IMG/VR virus record: IMGVR_UViG_3300010411_000152
Span: 1 to 24,107 of that record
DNA length: 24,107 nt
Direction: 5' to 3' (one strand)
DNA from: a virus
A program made the position numbers and the translations under genes. Below the pieces are notes generated by a model. It was given only the letters and a program-made list of their open reading frames with translations. It was not told the origin of the DNA and made no database searches. Below are positions 14,682 through 24,107 of this stretch, one piece after another; position 1 is the first letter of the stretch; every line of letters starts with the position of its first letter.

Positions 14682-15074
14682 ATGTTCAACATGCGCGGCC
14701 GTTCCCGGTTTGACGCTCGAAAAGTCAGGAAAAAGGCCGAAGCCGGAACGTTCAGGAGCCTGAACCATGCCGCAGCCGCAATTCGCTTGACCGCCAGGCG
14801 GAGCATCAGGCGCAGCCCGAAGGAATCCTCCGCCGGTACCCCGCCGCACACCCGGCGCGGTTTGCTGAAACGCTCGCTTCTTTACAACGTGGACAAAGCG
14901 AAAATGCGAGCAGTCGTCGGGCCGGCTTATTCCATCGTCGGACGCTCCGGCAGCGCCCATGAATTTGGGGGTAAATACTACGGCAGAAACTATCCCAAAA
15001 GGGCATTTCTCGGTCCAGCTTTGAAGATAAATGAGCGACGCCTGCCACTTTTCTGGCGTGGGTCCATTAAATAA
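14682..15074 (+). CDS. HK97 gp10-like tail/neck protein
   Basis: This is a strongly basic 130-residue protein. The N-terminal half is Arg/Lys-rich and helical. The C-terminal half has the hallmark of the HK97-gp10 family: GRSGSAHEFGGKYYGRNYPK followed by RAFLGPALKINERRLP. These proteins sit at the neck, between connector and tail tube, and this gene lies between the terminator candidate and the tail-tube gene as expected. The ATG at 14682 is one base after the previous stop. Its C-terminal bases run into a 16-base gap before the tail-tube gene. Confidence 0.75.
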   Translation: MFNMRGRSRFDARKVRKKAEAGTFRSLNHAAAAIRLTARRSIRRSPKESSAGTPPHTRRGLLKRSLLYNVDKAKMRAVVGPAYSIVGRSGSAHEFGGKYYGRNYPKRAFLGPALKINERRLPLFWRGSIK

Positions 15075-15090
15075 CTATTTGGAGGTTTTT

Positions 15091-15528
15091 ATGTACAAAA
15101 TAGGATTTGAAGCGAAGATTTTTTATGGGGCCGCGGGGGCAAAAGCCTCGACGGTCCTCAAACACGTCGCCGATTCGGTGTCATTGAACATCGAAAAAGG
15201 CAGCGCGGAGGTAGCCGTGCGGTCGTCCGGCTGGAAAAAAGTGCTTTCCGGATTGAAGGACGCCTCAGTGGAATTTACCCTTGCCGGAGATACTTCCGAT
15301 GCCGGGTTCCAGGCGATCCAGAACGCCTTTTTCAACGACACGGCGATTGCGCTCTTTATCGCCGACGCGGAGACCGGCGGGGTCGGCTTGGATGCCGACT
15401 TTGAGGTGATTTCATTCAACCGCACCGAAGGTCTGGAAGAAGTCATCAATTACGCGGTGAACGTCAAACCGTCCGGCAAGTCAACCCGTGAGCCCAGTTG
15501 GGAAGGCGGAGCCGGAGGCGGTGAATAA
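15091..15528 (+). CDS. Major tail tube protein
   Basis: This 145-residue protein probably polymerises into hexameric rings to make the tail tube. Features are an early VADSVSLNIEKGSAEVAVRS, a strand-rich core ASVEFTLAGDTSDAGFQAIQ, and a closing EEVINYAVNVKPSGKSTREP, as in TP901-1/siphovirus tube proteins. The start is the ATG at 15091, preceded by GGAGG at 15081-15085. An earlier in-frame start at 15031 lies inside the previous gene and lacks a site. The stop overlaps the chaperone ATG by one base (TAATG). No sheath gene precedes it, which argues for a non-contractile tail. Confidence 0.8.
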   Translation: MYKIGFEAKIFYGAAGAKASTVLKHVADSVSLNIEKGSAEVAVRSSGWKKVLSGLKDASVEFTLAGDTSDAGFQAIQNAFFNDTAIALFIADAETGGVGLDADFEVISFNRTEGLEEVINYAVNVKPSGKSTREPSWEGGAGGGE

Positions 15529-16019
15529 TGAAATGCTTCAAAGATAACCAGAACCGCAACTGGACAATCGTGGTAAATGTCGCCGCGGTTAAACGGGTGC
15601 GTTCGCTGCTGGAAATCAACCTGCTGGATGTGGTCAAACTCGATGAGAAGAATCGCCCGAATGTGGACTTGCTTGAACAGTTGGCGTCCGATCCGGTGTT
15701 GCTGTGCGATGTGATCTACTGCATCTGCAAACCGGATGCCGATGCGCAGAACATTTCCGATGAGGATTTCGGAGCGGCAATGGGCGGCGACGCTATCGAA
15801 CACGCCACTACCGCGTTATTGGAGGAACTGGTCGATTTTTTCCCCGAAGCGAAGCGGCTGGTGCTTCGCAAGCTCATGAACGCCGGGGAAAAGGTCAAAC
15901 TTCAGATGGAGAAAGCGTTGAAGCTGGAACTGGAGAATCCGCAGCTCGACAAGGAACTGGAGAAACAGGTGAAGGAATATATAACTTCATCTACCAGCTC
16001 GCCGGAATCCTCGGAATAA
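15528..16019 (+). CDS. Tail assembly chaperone, gpG-like
   Basis: This is a 163-residue acidic, helical protein between tail tube and tape-measure genes, the usual place for the G-type chaperone that coats the tape measure during assembly. The N-terminus CFKDNQNRNWTIVVNVAAVK and the segment DAIEHATTALLEELVDFFPE are typical. The last 40 residues are Glu/Lys-rich and end in a Ser/Thr/Glu tail, as if the frame runs past the real fold. The -1 frame is open across this end and continues to 16255 with a conserved-looking sequence, so a longer G-T fusion is likely made by frameshifting, as in lambda. The ATG overlaps the tail-tube stop by one base. Confidence 0.78.
   Translation: MKCFKDNQNRNWTIVVNVAAVKRVRSLLEINLLDVVKLDEKNRPNVDLLEQLASDPVLLCDVIYCICKPDADAQNISDEDFGAAMGGDAIEHATTALLEELVDFFPEAKRLVLRKLMNAGEKVKLQMEKALKLELENPQLDKELEKQVKEYITSSTSSPESSE
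15887..15893 (+). other. Possible -1 ribosomal frameshift site
   Basis: GGAAAAG, read as codons GAA AAG in the chaperone frame, contains an A-AAG slip motif in the correct phase. The -1 frame is open from here to 16255. It is not a canonical X-XXY-YYZ heptamer, because the first codon pairs poorly after slipping. The true site may lie anywhere between here and about 15980. Confidence 0.3.
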
Positions 16020-16054
16020 ACCCCGATCCGTTCACGCTCCGGGAACTTCTGATC

Positions 16055-16255
16055 ATGGCGGATTCCAGGGGACGAGACAACTGGAACCACACCTCGAGCC
16101 TTCTGGCGATGCTATTCAATATCAACCGCGACCCGAAAAAGCAGCGGGCCATTTCGCCGGATGTTTTCAATCCGTATGTAACCCGTAAACCCAAAAAAGA
16201 CACCCGCATGGCTTTCGATTTTATGCGGGAACTTTGGACTGAAAGCAAAGATTAA
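16055..16255 (+). CDS. gpT-like tail chaperone extension, probably expressed by frameshift
   Basis: The first ATG in this frame gives 66 residues, but the coding pattern begins well upstream of it. From about 15980 the same frame reads YNFIYQLAGILGINPDPFTL, then RELLIMADSRGRDNW, and on through LLAMLFNINRDPKKQ. No ATG, GTG or TTG precedes 16055 within that conserved part, and the ribosome site before 16055 is weak. This frame is -1 to the chaperone gene. In many siphophages the T domain is made only as a G-T fusion that recruits the tail tube to the tape measure. I infer the same here; independent initiation at 16055 would make a truncated protein. Confidence 0.6.
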   Translation: MADSRGRDNWNHTSSLLAMLFNINRDPKKQRAISPDVFNPYVTRKPKKDTRMAFDFMRELWTESKD

Positions 16256-16275
16256 AAAATTGGAGGAAAAATGAT

Positions 16276-16488
16276 ATGTGCTACAAAGGACATCTGGGGA
16301 TGGTTGGAATTACCGGTCGGGAACCCGATTGGGAAAAAGCCATTCGCAAAAAACGCAATGAACTGCTCGGCGCGCTTTATGCGGCGGTTCCCCAAGCCAC
16401 CAGCCTTGAAGATGTAATAGACCCGGAGTTTGAAAAGATCGACGCACTTCTCGCAACTCTGCTGAACAAACTTAGAAACTCTCAATAA
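16276..16488 (+). CDS. Unknown small protein before the tape measure gene
   Basis: This is a 70-residue soluble protein, mostly helical, with KAIRKKRNELLGALYAAVPQ and an acidic-hydrophobic C-terminus FEKIDALLATLLNKLRNS. I chose the ATG at 16276 because GGAGG at 16262-16266 lies nine bases upstream; an ATG at 16271 is too close and in another frame. It lies between the chaperone region and the tape measure. I do not recognise a family. The position suggests a tail-assembly helper. Confidence 0.6.
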   Translation: MCYKGHLGMVGITGREPDWEKAIRKKRNELLGALYAAVPQATSLEDVIDPEFEKIDALLATLLNKLRNSQ

Positions 16489-16501
16489 TTAAGGAATAAT
16501 A

Positions 16502-18835
16502 ATGCCTTCAAGCGCCAACATTCGAGCCGGTGCCGCCTATGTCGAGCTGACTGTGGAAAACAGCGCGCTCATTCGCGGGCTTAAAGCCGCGCAAACCAAG
16601 CTGAAGAATTTCAGCCGTAGCGTGACTGCCACCGGTAAAAAGCTGCTGGGAATCAGCGCGATCCTGGCAATGCCGTTTATCGGCGGAGCTACGGTTTTCG
16701 CTGATTTTGAGGAGCAGATGGCGAATGTTTCGACGATGCTCGATGAACCGGCAAAATATATGGATTCCTTCAGGAAAGGCATCCGTAAAATGTCGGTCGA
16801 GTTCGGCGAAGGCACCGATACGTTGGCGAAAGGGCTATACGATATCCTTTCAGCGTCGATCGATCCGGCCAAGGCGCTGGATGTGCTGGCGGTCTCGGCC
16901 AAGGCTGCCAAGGCTGGGATTACCGACACCGGAGTGGCGGCGGACGCGATCACCACCATCCTGAATTCCTACGGCTTGAGCGCGGATCAGGCGCAGAGCG
17001 TTTCGGACATGCTGTTCGCCACAGTCAAGCGCGGGAAGACGACATTTGCGGAATTAGCGCCCTCAATCGGGATGGTGGCATCGACCGCCGCCAGCGCGAA
17101 TGTCCCCCTTGAGGAGCTGGGCGCGGCCATCGCAACCATGACCCGGAACGGGGTCAAAACCGATAACGCGGTGACGGCATTAACTTCGATTATCGCGGCA
17201 TTCCTGAAACCATCAAAAGAAGCGGCGGCGTATGCAAAAACCCTCGGCTTTGAAATGAGTTCCGCAACGATTAAAGCGGAAGGATTGAAAGGCGTATTTG
17301 AGCGGATTAAGAAGCTGCCGCCTGACGCGATCAGCAGACTGTTCCCGAAAATCCGGGCGCTGCGCGGAGTGCTTCCCGCTTTGCGGAACATGCAGGGATT
17401 TGTCGAAGATATCGAGCTGATGAAAAACCGCGCCGGGATGACTGAAACCGCCTTTGCGAAAATGTCAAAGACATTGAGCATGGCTTTCAACAGGCTCAAA
17501 CAGGCGGGCTTGCTTGCGCTCTCCGTAATCGGCGAAGCCCTGGCGGATGATTTGCGTAAAGTTGCGAGTGTGTTTATGCGGGTCATCAGCGCGGTGACAG
17601 CCTTCATCAAGCAGAACAAAAAGCTGGTGGTGACGGCGGCAAAAGTAGTCGGAGTTGTCGCGTTGATCGCGGGCGGACTGCTGACGCTGGGGGCGATTGC
17701 CGGGACATTGTCCTTCGCCATTGGCGGACTGGTTTCGATTGTTTCTGTATTTACCGGTGTGCTCAGTTTTCTGATCGGGACTGTGGGCGTCATCGTTTCG
17801 GTGCTGACCGCCAGTATCTCCGTCTGGTGGCTGGTAGCCGCGGCAGTAGCCGCGGTCGGGGCGACCTTCCTCATCCAGAGCGGGGTTATCGGCAAGGTCA
17901 TCGACTGGTTCGGGGCGAAATTTGCACAATTAAAAGCCTTTGCTGTTACCGCGTTTGACGGCATCAAAGCGGCGTTGGCTTCCGGAGATTATTCCCTGGC
18001 GGCGCGGATACTCTGGCTGAGTTTGCAGGTCGCCTGGCAGAAGGGAATAAGTGTGCTTTTGGGCTACTGGATCAGCTTCAAACAGGCATTCATGACCGCG
18101 ACGCTGGAAACGTTCTATGGGGCGCTTAGCATCATTACCGATTCCTGGGCCAGTCTCAAATCCGCCTGGGTGAGTGTGGTCGGTTTCCTGAAAAAGTTCT
18201 GGATCGGGTTTACCGGGGCGATCATGAAAGCCTGGAACAGCACTTTTGCCTGGCTCGCTAAAAAATGGCTCGACATAAAAGGCATGTTCGACGATTCCAT
18301 CAATGTTGAGGCAGAACAGAAAAAAATCGACGCGGAAGCGGCAAAGAAAAATGCCGGAGAAGATGCGGCTTACAATCAGATCGACGCCGATTCCCAGAAA
18401 CAGAAATCCCAGATTGAACAGCGCAGGCAGATCGAACAGGATGCCATCGGCCAGCAGATGGCGGAAGATATGAAGCAGCATAATGCGCAGTATGCCGATG
18501 AGTTATCCAAATCCCGGCAGGCATTGACTGACGCCCGTAAGGAATGGCAGGCGGCGATTTCCGAAGCGAAAAGCAAGTCCACGGACACTAAAAAAGCGGA
18601 CGGCGGTCCGGTGAAAAACGCGATGGGCAAGCTGAAGGATGCTGGCGGCGCGGTAGCGACGGCGCAGGGCAAAGTGAAAGTACAGGGTTCTTTCTACGCT
18701 CAGGCTTCGCAGTCGCTTTCCTCCGGCACCGCCGCCGAACGCACCGCCAAAGCCTCCGAAGACATCAAGAAAAACACAAAGAAAACCAACCAGCTTCTTA
18801 AGGAAAAGAACTCCGGCGAGCTGGCTTTCGAATAA
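16502..18835 (+). CDS. Tail tape measure protein, TP901 family
   Basis: This 777-residue protein sets tail length and is ejected with the DNA. Residues about 65-300 are the conserved TP901 core: FADFEEQMANVSTMLDEPAK, KMSVEFGEGTDTLAKGLYDI and DAITTILNSYGLSADQAQ. Residues about 375-465 are very hydrophobic, with several potential membrane segments. The last 200 residues are Lys/Glu/Gln-rich coiled coil ending in KKTNQLLKEKNSGELAF. By the usual relation of about 0.15 nm per residue, the tail would be near 115 nm; that is an estimate from family knowledge. AAGGA precedes the ATG. Long antisense frames within it are shadows. Confidence 0.93.
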   Translation: MPSSANIRAGAAYVELTVENSALIRGLKAAQTKLKNFSRSVTATGKKLLGISAILAMPFIGGATVFADFEEQMANVSTMLDEPAKYMDSFRKGIRKMSVEFGEGTDTLAKGLYDILSASIDPAKALDVLAVSAKAAKAGITDTGVAADAITTILNSYGLSADQAQSVSDMLFATVKRGKTTFAELAPSIGMVASTAASANVPLEELGAAIATMTRNGVKTDNAVTALTSIIAAFLKPSKEAAAYAKTLGFEMSSATIKAEGLKGVFERIKKLPPDAISRLFPKIRALRGVLPALRNMQGFVEDIELMKNRAGMTETAFAKMSKTLSMAFNRLKQAGLLALSVIGEALADDLRKVASVFMRVISAVTAFIKQNKKLVVTAAKVVGVVALIAGGLLTLGAIAGTLSFAIGGLVSIVSVFTGVLSFLIGTVGVIVSVLTASISVWWLVAAAVAAVGATFLIQSGVIGKVIDWFGAKFAQLKAFAVTAFDGIKAALASGDYSLAARILWLSLQVAWQKGISVLLGYWISFKQAFMTATLETFYGALSIITDSWASLKSAWVSVVGFLKKFWIGFTGAIMKAWNSTFAWLAKKWLDIKGMFDDSINVEAEQKKIDAEAAKKNAGEDAAYNQIDADSQKQKSQIEQRRQIEQDAIGQQMAEDMKQHNAQYADELSKSRQALTDARKEWQAAISEAKSKSTDTKKADGGPVKNAMGKLKDAGGAVATAQGKVKVQGSFYAQASQSLSSGTAAERTAKASEDIKKNTKKTNQLLKEKNSGELAFE

Positions 18836-18844
18836 AGGTGAATA

Positions 18845-19669
18845 ATGGAAACAAAAATTGAACCGGCGTTTTTTGACCGGACCCAGGCAATCGACAATGA
18901 CGGCAACTATACGACCGCCGAAATTCCGTATTTCGTTTTTGAAGTTGAAGACGAAAGCGCGGCGATTGAGTTTGCCCTGGCGAATGTGCCGCTTTTGTAT
19001 AACAGCATTCCGCTGGAATCCATCGAGATCGACGAACGCATCAGCTCGAATGTATTCAAGATCACGGCGCAGTACAAGGCCGGGTTCGATGAAAATACTC
19101 TGTCCGGGAATGAGGAGCCCGATCCGGTTTATTCATTCGACACCGGCGGCGGTACTCAACATTTGACGCAGTCATTGAAAACCGTCGCGAAATATCCGTC
19201 CACCGCTCCGGATTACAACGGAGCTATTGGTTATGATGGTGAAAACGTCAAAGGTGTTGACGTTACTATGCCGGTGATGAATTTTTCCGAAACCCACTAC
19301 CTGAAACCGAGCAAGGTTACCACCAAATACAAGAAAAACCTCGGCGAACTGACCGGAAAAGTCAATGACGGCTCGTTCAAGGGCTATTCAGAAGGTGAAG
19401 TGCTGTTCATGGGGGCGACCGGTTCTCGCCGGGGCGATTCCCGCAGCGATTTGTGGGAAGTTACCTACAAATTCGCTATGTCGGCCAACCGCAAAAATAT
19501 CAAGGTCGGCGATCTGACCGTCTCCGAAAAGAAAGGCTGGGATTACTTGTGGGTGCGCTATGCCGATGATGTGAAGGACAAGAAAACCCTGGTCAAGAAA
19601 CCGATAGCCGCCTATGTCGAAAAAGTTTATGAGCGTAAGGATTTAGGCAAGTTGGGGATCGGGAGATAG
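18845..19669 (+). CDS. Distal tail protein of unknown family
   Basis: This is a 274-residue, beta-rich soluble protein directly after the tape measure, where distal-tail or tail-tip genes normally lie. Recognisable blocks are VYSFDTGGGTQHLTQSLKTV, AIGYDGENVKGVDVTMPVMN, FSETHYLKPSKVTTKY and a late WEVTYKFAMSANRKNI. The FDTGGGTQH...QS signature recurs in my memory of uncharacterised proteins from prophages of Planctomycetes-type bacteria, but I cannot cite a named family. It may form the ring at the tail end, with a galectin-like or tube-like fold. A short AGGTG site precedes the ATG. Confidence 0.7.
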   Translation: METKIEPAFFDRTQAIDNDGNYTTAEIPYFVFEVEDESAAIEFALANVPLLYNSIPLESIEIDERISSNVFKITAQYKAGFDENTLSGNEEPDPVYSFDTGGGTQHLTQSLKTVAKYPSTAPDYNGAIGYDGENVKGVDVTMPVMNFSETHYLKPSKVTTKYKKNLGELTGKVNDGSFKGYSEGEVLFMGATGSRRGDSRSDLWEVTYKFAMSANRKNIKVGDLTVSEKKGWDYLWVRYADDVKDKKTLVKKPIAAYVEKVYERKDLGKLGIGR

Positions 19670-19677
19670 GTAACATT

Positions 19678-20577
19678 ATGAATAAAGTTTCGACCGGCGA
19701 AAAATTCAAGGTCAAGGCCAATACCTGGAACTCGTTTATCGACGCGGCGAATTATCATAAGAATCATCAGCTCAGACTGGGGTCCGAGGCGCTGCGCGGC
19801 AATGCAAAAACCGGGATCGTCCTGGTCAGCAACGACAGCGGTAGCCTGCTTGAACAGTTTTCCCCGGTAATTCTGGATAACCTGATAATCCAGCCGGACA
19901 ATGACGAAAAAGAGCAGGAATTTAAAAGCCGCGTCCCGGTATTTTCCGGGAAAAAGGTCTCCGCCGACAATAAGGACAAGCCGTTTGCGATCCTGCAGGT
20001 TCCGCTTGAAGCGGCAAAGCTCGGCAAGGCGCTGCTTCAGGGGATCACCCCGGCAAAGATCAATATCGCCAACGAGTCGCACGAATTTGCGAAACTTGAC
20101 GCGAGTGAACTGGTTTCAACAAACAGCGGGATCGGCAGAATCCTCTGGAAAGAAAGCGGCACCGGCGAAAAATGGGCGCTTTTGCAGCTTGGCGGGGGCG
20201 ATTCCGGCGGCAACAACTACAGCGGTTTTTTCCGGTTGACCGCCGATGAGGATAATGAAAACACCATCAAGGTCGTCGATGGCAGCGATACGCTGGGAGA
20301 CGAAGACTGCGGCGTTTTTGTTTCCGGGATCGACAAGATAACCGTGCCGGTAAAAACGCTCTCCATAAGTGGTGAATCCTATGTCGTTTTCGAGGCGGTT
20401 TACGCTGACGAAGAGTGGACTACCGAGATCAAAGCGCAAAGCTCGTTTCCGGAATTCACCGCCAACAAGTTCACCGCGCTCCTTGGCGTGGTCAAATGGA
20501 ACTCCGAGGAAAGCGCGACGGGCGAGATCGTCCAGATCTGGAATAACGGAATCATCTACAACAACAGGTACTCATAA
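19678..20577 (+). CDS. Tail-tip protein of unknown family
   Basis: This is a 299-residue soluble protein. The N-terminal helix FKVKANTWNSFIDAANYHKN is followed by a strand-rich body with VSNDSGSLLEQFSPVILDN, a charged ILWKESGTGEKWALLQLGGG near residue 155-175, and a C-terminal beta domain from about residue 180. The first part resembles uncharacterised phage tail proteins that often accompany the preceding gene. Its stop overlaps the following ATG by one base (TAATG), so the products are probably made in equal amounts. A role in the tail tip or as a fibre adaptor is inferred from position. Confidence 0.65.
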   Translation: MNKVSTGEKFKVKANTWNSFIDAANYHKNHQLRLGSEALRGNAKTGIVLVSNDSGSLLEQFSPVILDNLIIQPDNDEKEQEFKSRVPVFSGKKVSADNKDKPFAILQVPLEAAKLGKALLQGITPAKINIANESHEFAKLDASELVSTNSGIGRILWKESGTGEKWALLQLGGGDSGGNNYSGFFRLTADEDNENTIKVVDGSDTLGDEDCGVFVSGIDKITVPVKTLSISGESYVVFEAVYADEEWTTEIKAQSSFPEFTANKFTALLGVVKWNSEESATGEIVQIWNNGIIYNNRYS

Positions 20578-21462
20578 TGACCATCATAAAACCCATAAAA
20601 TGGAGCGACTGGACCGGCCTGCCGATACTGGCGCTGCCATCGGTCAAAGGCCATGAAATGTACGAGGCGATCCGGGAACGTATCGAATATCTGTTCCCGG
20701 AAATGAACGCCGATGAAATGCCGTCGGCGCTGAAACCTATGGTGGAAAACTTCAACCCGAATGAGGATTACAAGGTCATGGAGCGCCGGATGCATGACGC
20801 CGTAACTGAATTAATTCCGTGGTACCGCAACTGGACAAGCGACGACGCCAGACTGTGGAACGAGGCCGACTTGCTGGCGGCGCTGGAAGAGGATGAACGC
20901 CTGGTGCCTAATCCGTATTTTCTCTCGGCAAGATGGCTTAAGCAGATGTTTCGGATCGTCAATTACCTCCGCAAAAAAGAGGACATTATTTCGATCACCT
21001 GGATAGATGAAGCCGAGTCCGGCTACACATCGGGAACCACCTACGACGAACATAAGGCAATGTTCGAAGAGACCATCGGTTTTTATACGGCGGTAATCCA
21101 GCCAGGGGGGAGTAATTCCGGGCAGATTTTCGGTAGTTCCGGCAGGCCGTCGAACGTGCTTTACTATTCCTGCGAGCGCGATCCGTGCAACTCCATGACG
21201 CCTTTTATCATGGCATTGAACGCGCTCAAATCGCAGTATTTCGCGACGAAGTACACCATCGGACTGTTCGTCGATACGTCCGGTTCAATGAGTATGAGCA
21301 CCATTCAACCGGCCTACGATAATTTCGTCGCCTACATCAATGAATTTTACCCCGATTCCCGCCTGGTTGAACGCTCCGCCGGGAATGAAGCCTGGCTCAT
21401 CTGGACAAAAGAATACATCGACCAGTTGAGCTTTAATTTCGAATATAAGGAAGAAGAACAGG

Positions 21463-21470
<8 letters not shown>
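20577..21470 (+). CDS. Tail protein with von Willebrand A-type MIDAS motif
   Basis: This is a 297-residue protein. Residues about 1-220 show no family I can name; they are rich in Trp, Tyr and acidic residues, with PWYRNWTSDDARLWNEADLL. Residues about 225-285 are a vWA-like segment: YTIGLFVDTSGSMSMSTIQP, with the metal-binding D233-x-S235-x-S237, then a helix and a strand SRLVERSAGNEAWLIW. Full vWA domains are about 180 residues with further metal ligands, so this is a reduced version at the C-terminus. vWA domains bind proteins through a divalent metal, so host adhesion or fibre attachment is plausible. The stop overlaps the fibre gene by eight bases. Confidence 0.72.

Positions 21471-24107
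<2,637 letters not shown>

Noticed and set aside
15031-15090. Upstream start for the tail tube protein
   Set aside because: It lies within the previous gene; GGAGG precedes the ATG at 15091.
16987-17967. 326-codon antisense frame in the tape measure gene
   Set aside because: It is a Thr/Ala/Pro-rich shadow of the helical tape measure and has no start signal.

Overview
The window reads as the packaging, head and tail block of a temperate-type tailed dsDNA bacteriophage (Caudoviricetes), most likely an integrated prophage. Every convincing gene is on the + strand. Genes are tightly packed, often with 1-14 base stop/start overlaps, and carry Shine-Dalgarno sites. The tail is probably long and non-contractile: there is a tail-tube protein, a tail chaperone region and a TP901-type tape measure, but no sheath gene. 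The host is bacterial (code 11, moderately GC-rich). A GntR-type DNA-binding domain joined to a LacI-type sugar-sensor domain at the left edge, and the general look of the tail genes, suggest Lentisphaerota/Victivallales or a relative. That assignment is from memory and low confidence. No integrase, attachment site, lysis endopeptidase or tRNA is visible.

Layout. 1-463 is a non-coding control region with three copies of an ACTTGTGCAAAG motif and a perfect 14-bp TGACGTCA-centred palindrome. 464-1624 is the GntR/LacI-like regulator. 1753-2958 is a ParB-domain/beta-class DNA methyltransferase. 2973-3407 is unknown. 3395-5933 holds a small helix-turn-helix protein and the large terminase, whose N-terminus looks like a second copy of the same small domain. 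6074-7899 is a 33-residue micro-protein coupled to an orphan cytosine-5 methyltransferase. 7886-9567 is a short conserved phage protein and the portal. 9588-9672 is an unusual pentanucleotide-periodic repeat. 9703-11652 is a protease-scaffold-major capsid fusion with a strong in-frame internal start. 11720-12690 is a capsid decoration protein and a head-completion candidate.

12693-14257 looks like an inserted accessory cassette: two tandem paralogues with the P22 antirepressor N-terminal domain and a small XhlA-like membrane protein, placed between the head and tail genes. The tail block follows: terminator candidate, HK97-gp10-like protein, tail tube, a G/T-type chaperone pair probably joined by a -1 frameshift, tape measure, three distal tail proteins (one with a von Willebrand-type MIDAS motif), and a collagen-like fibre gene that runs off the right edge.

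As a system: terminase and portal package DNA into a shell built from the capsid fusion, modification enzymes mark that DNA, decoration protein coats the shell, and the tail block builds a tube ending in adhesive fibres. The points most worth following are the nested capsid start, the duplicated terminase-type domain, the pentamer repeat, the antirepressor pair inside the structural operon, and the chaperone frameshift.
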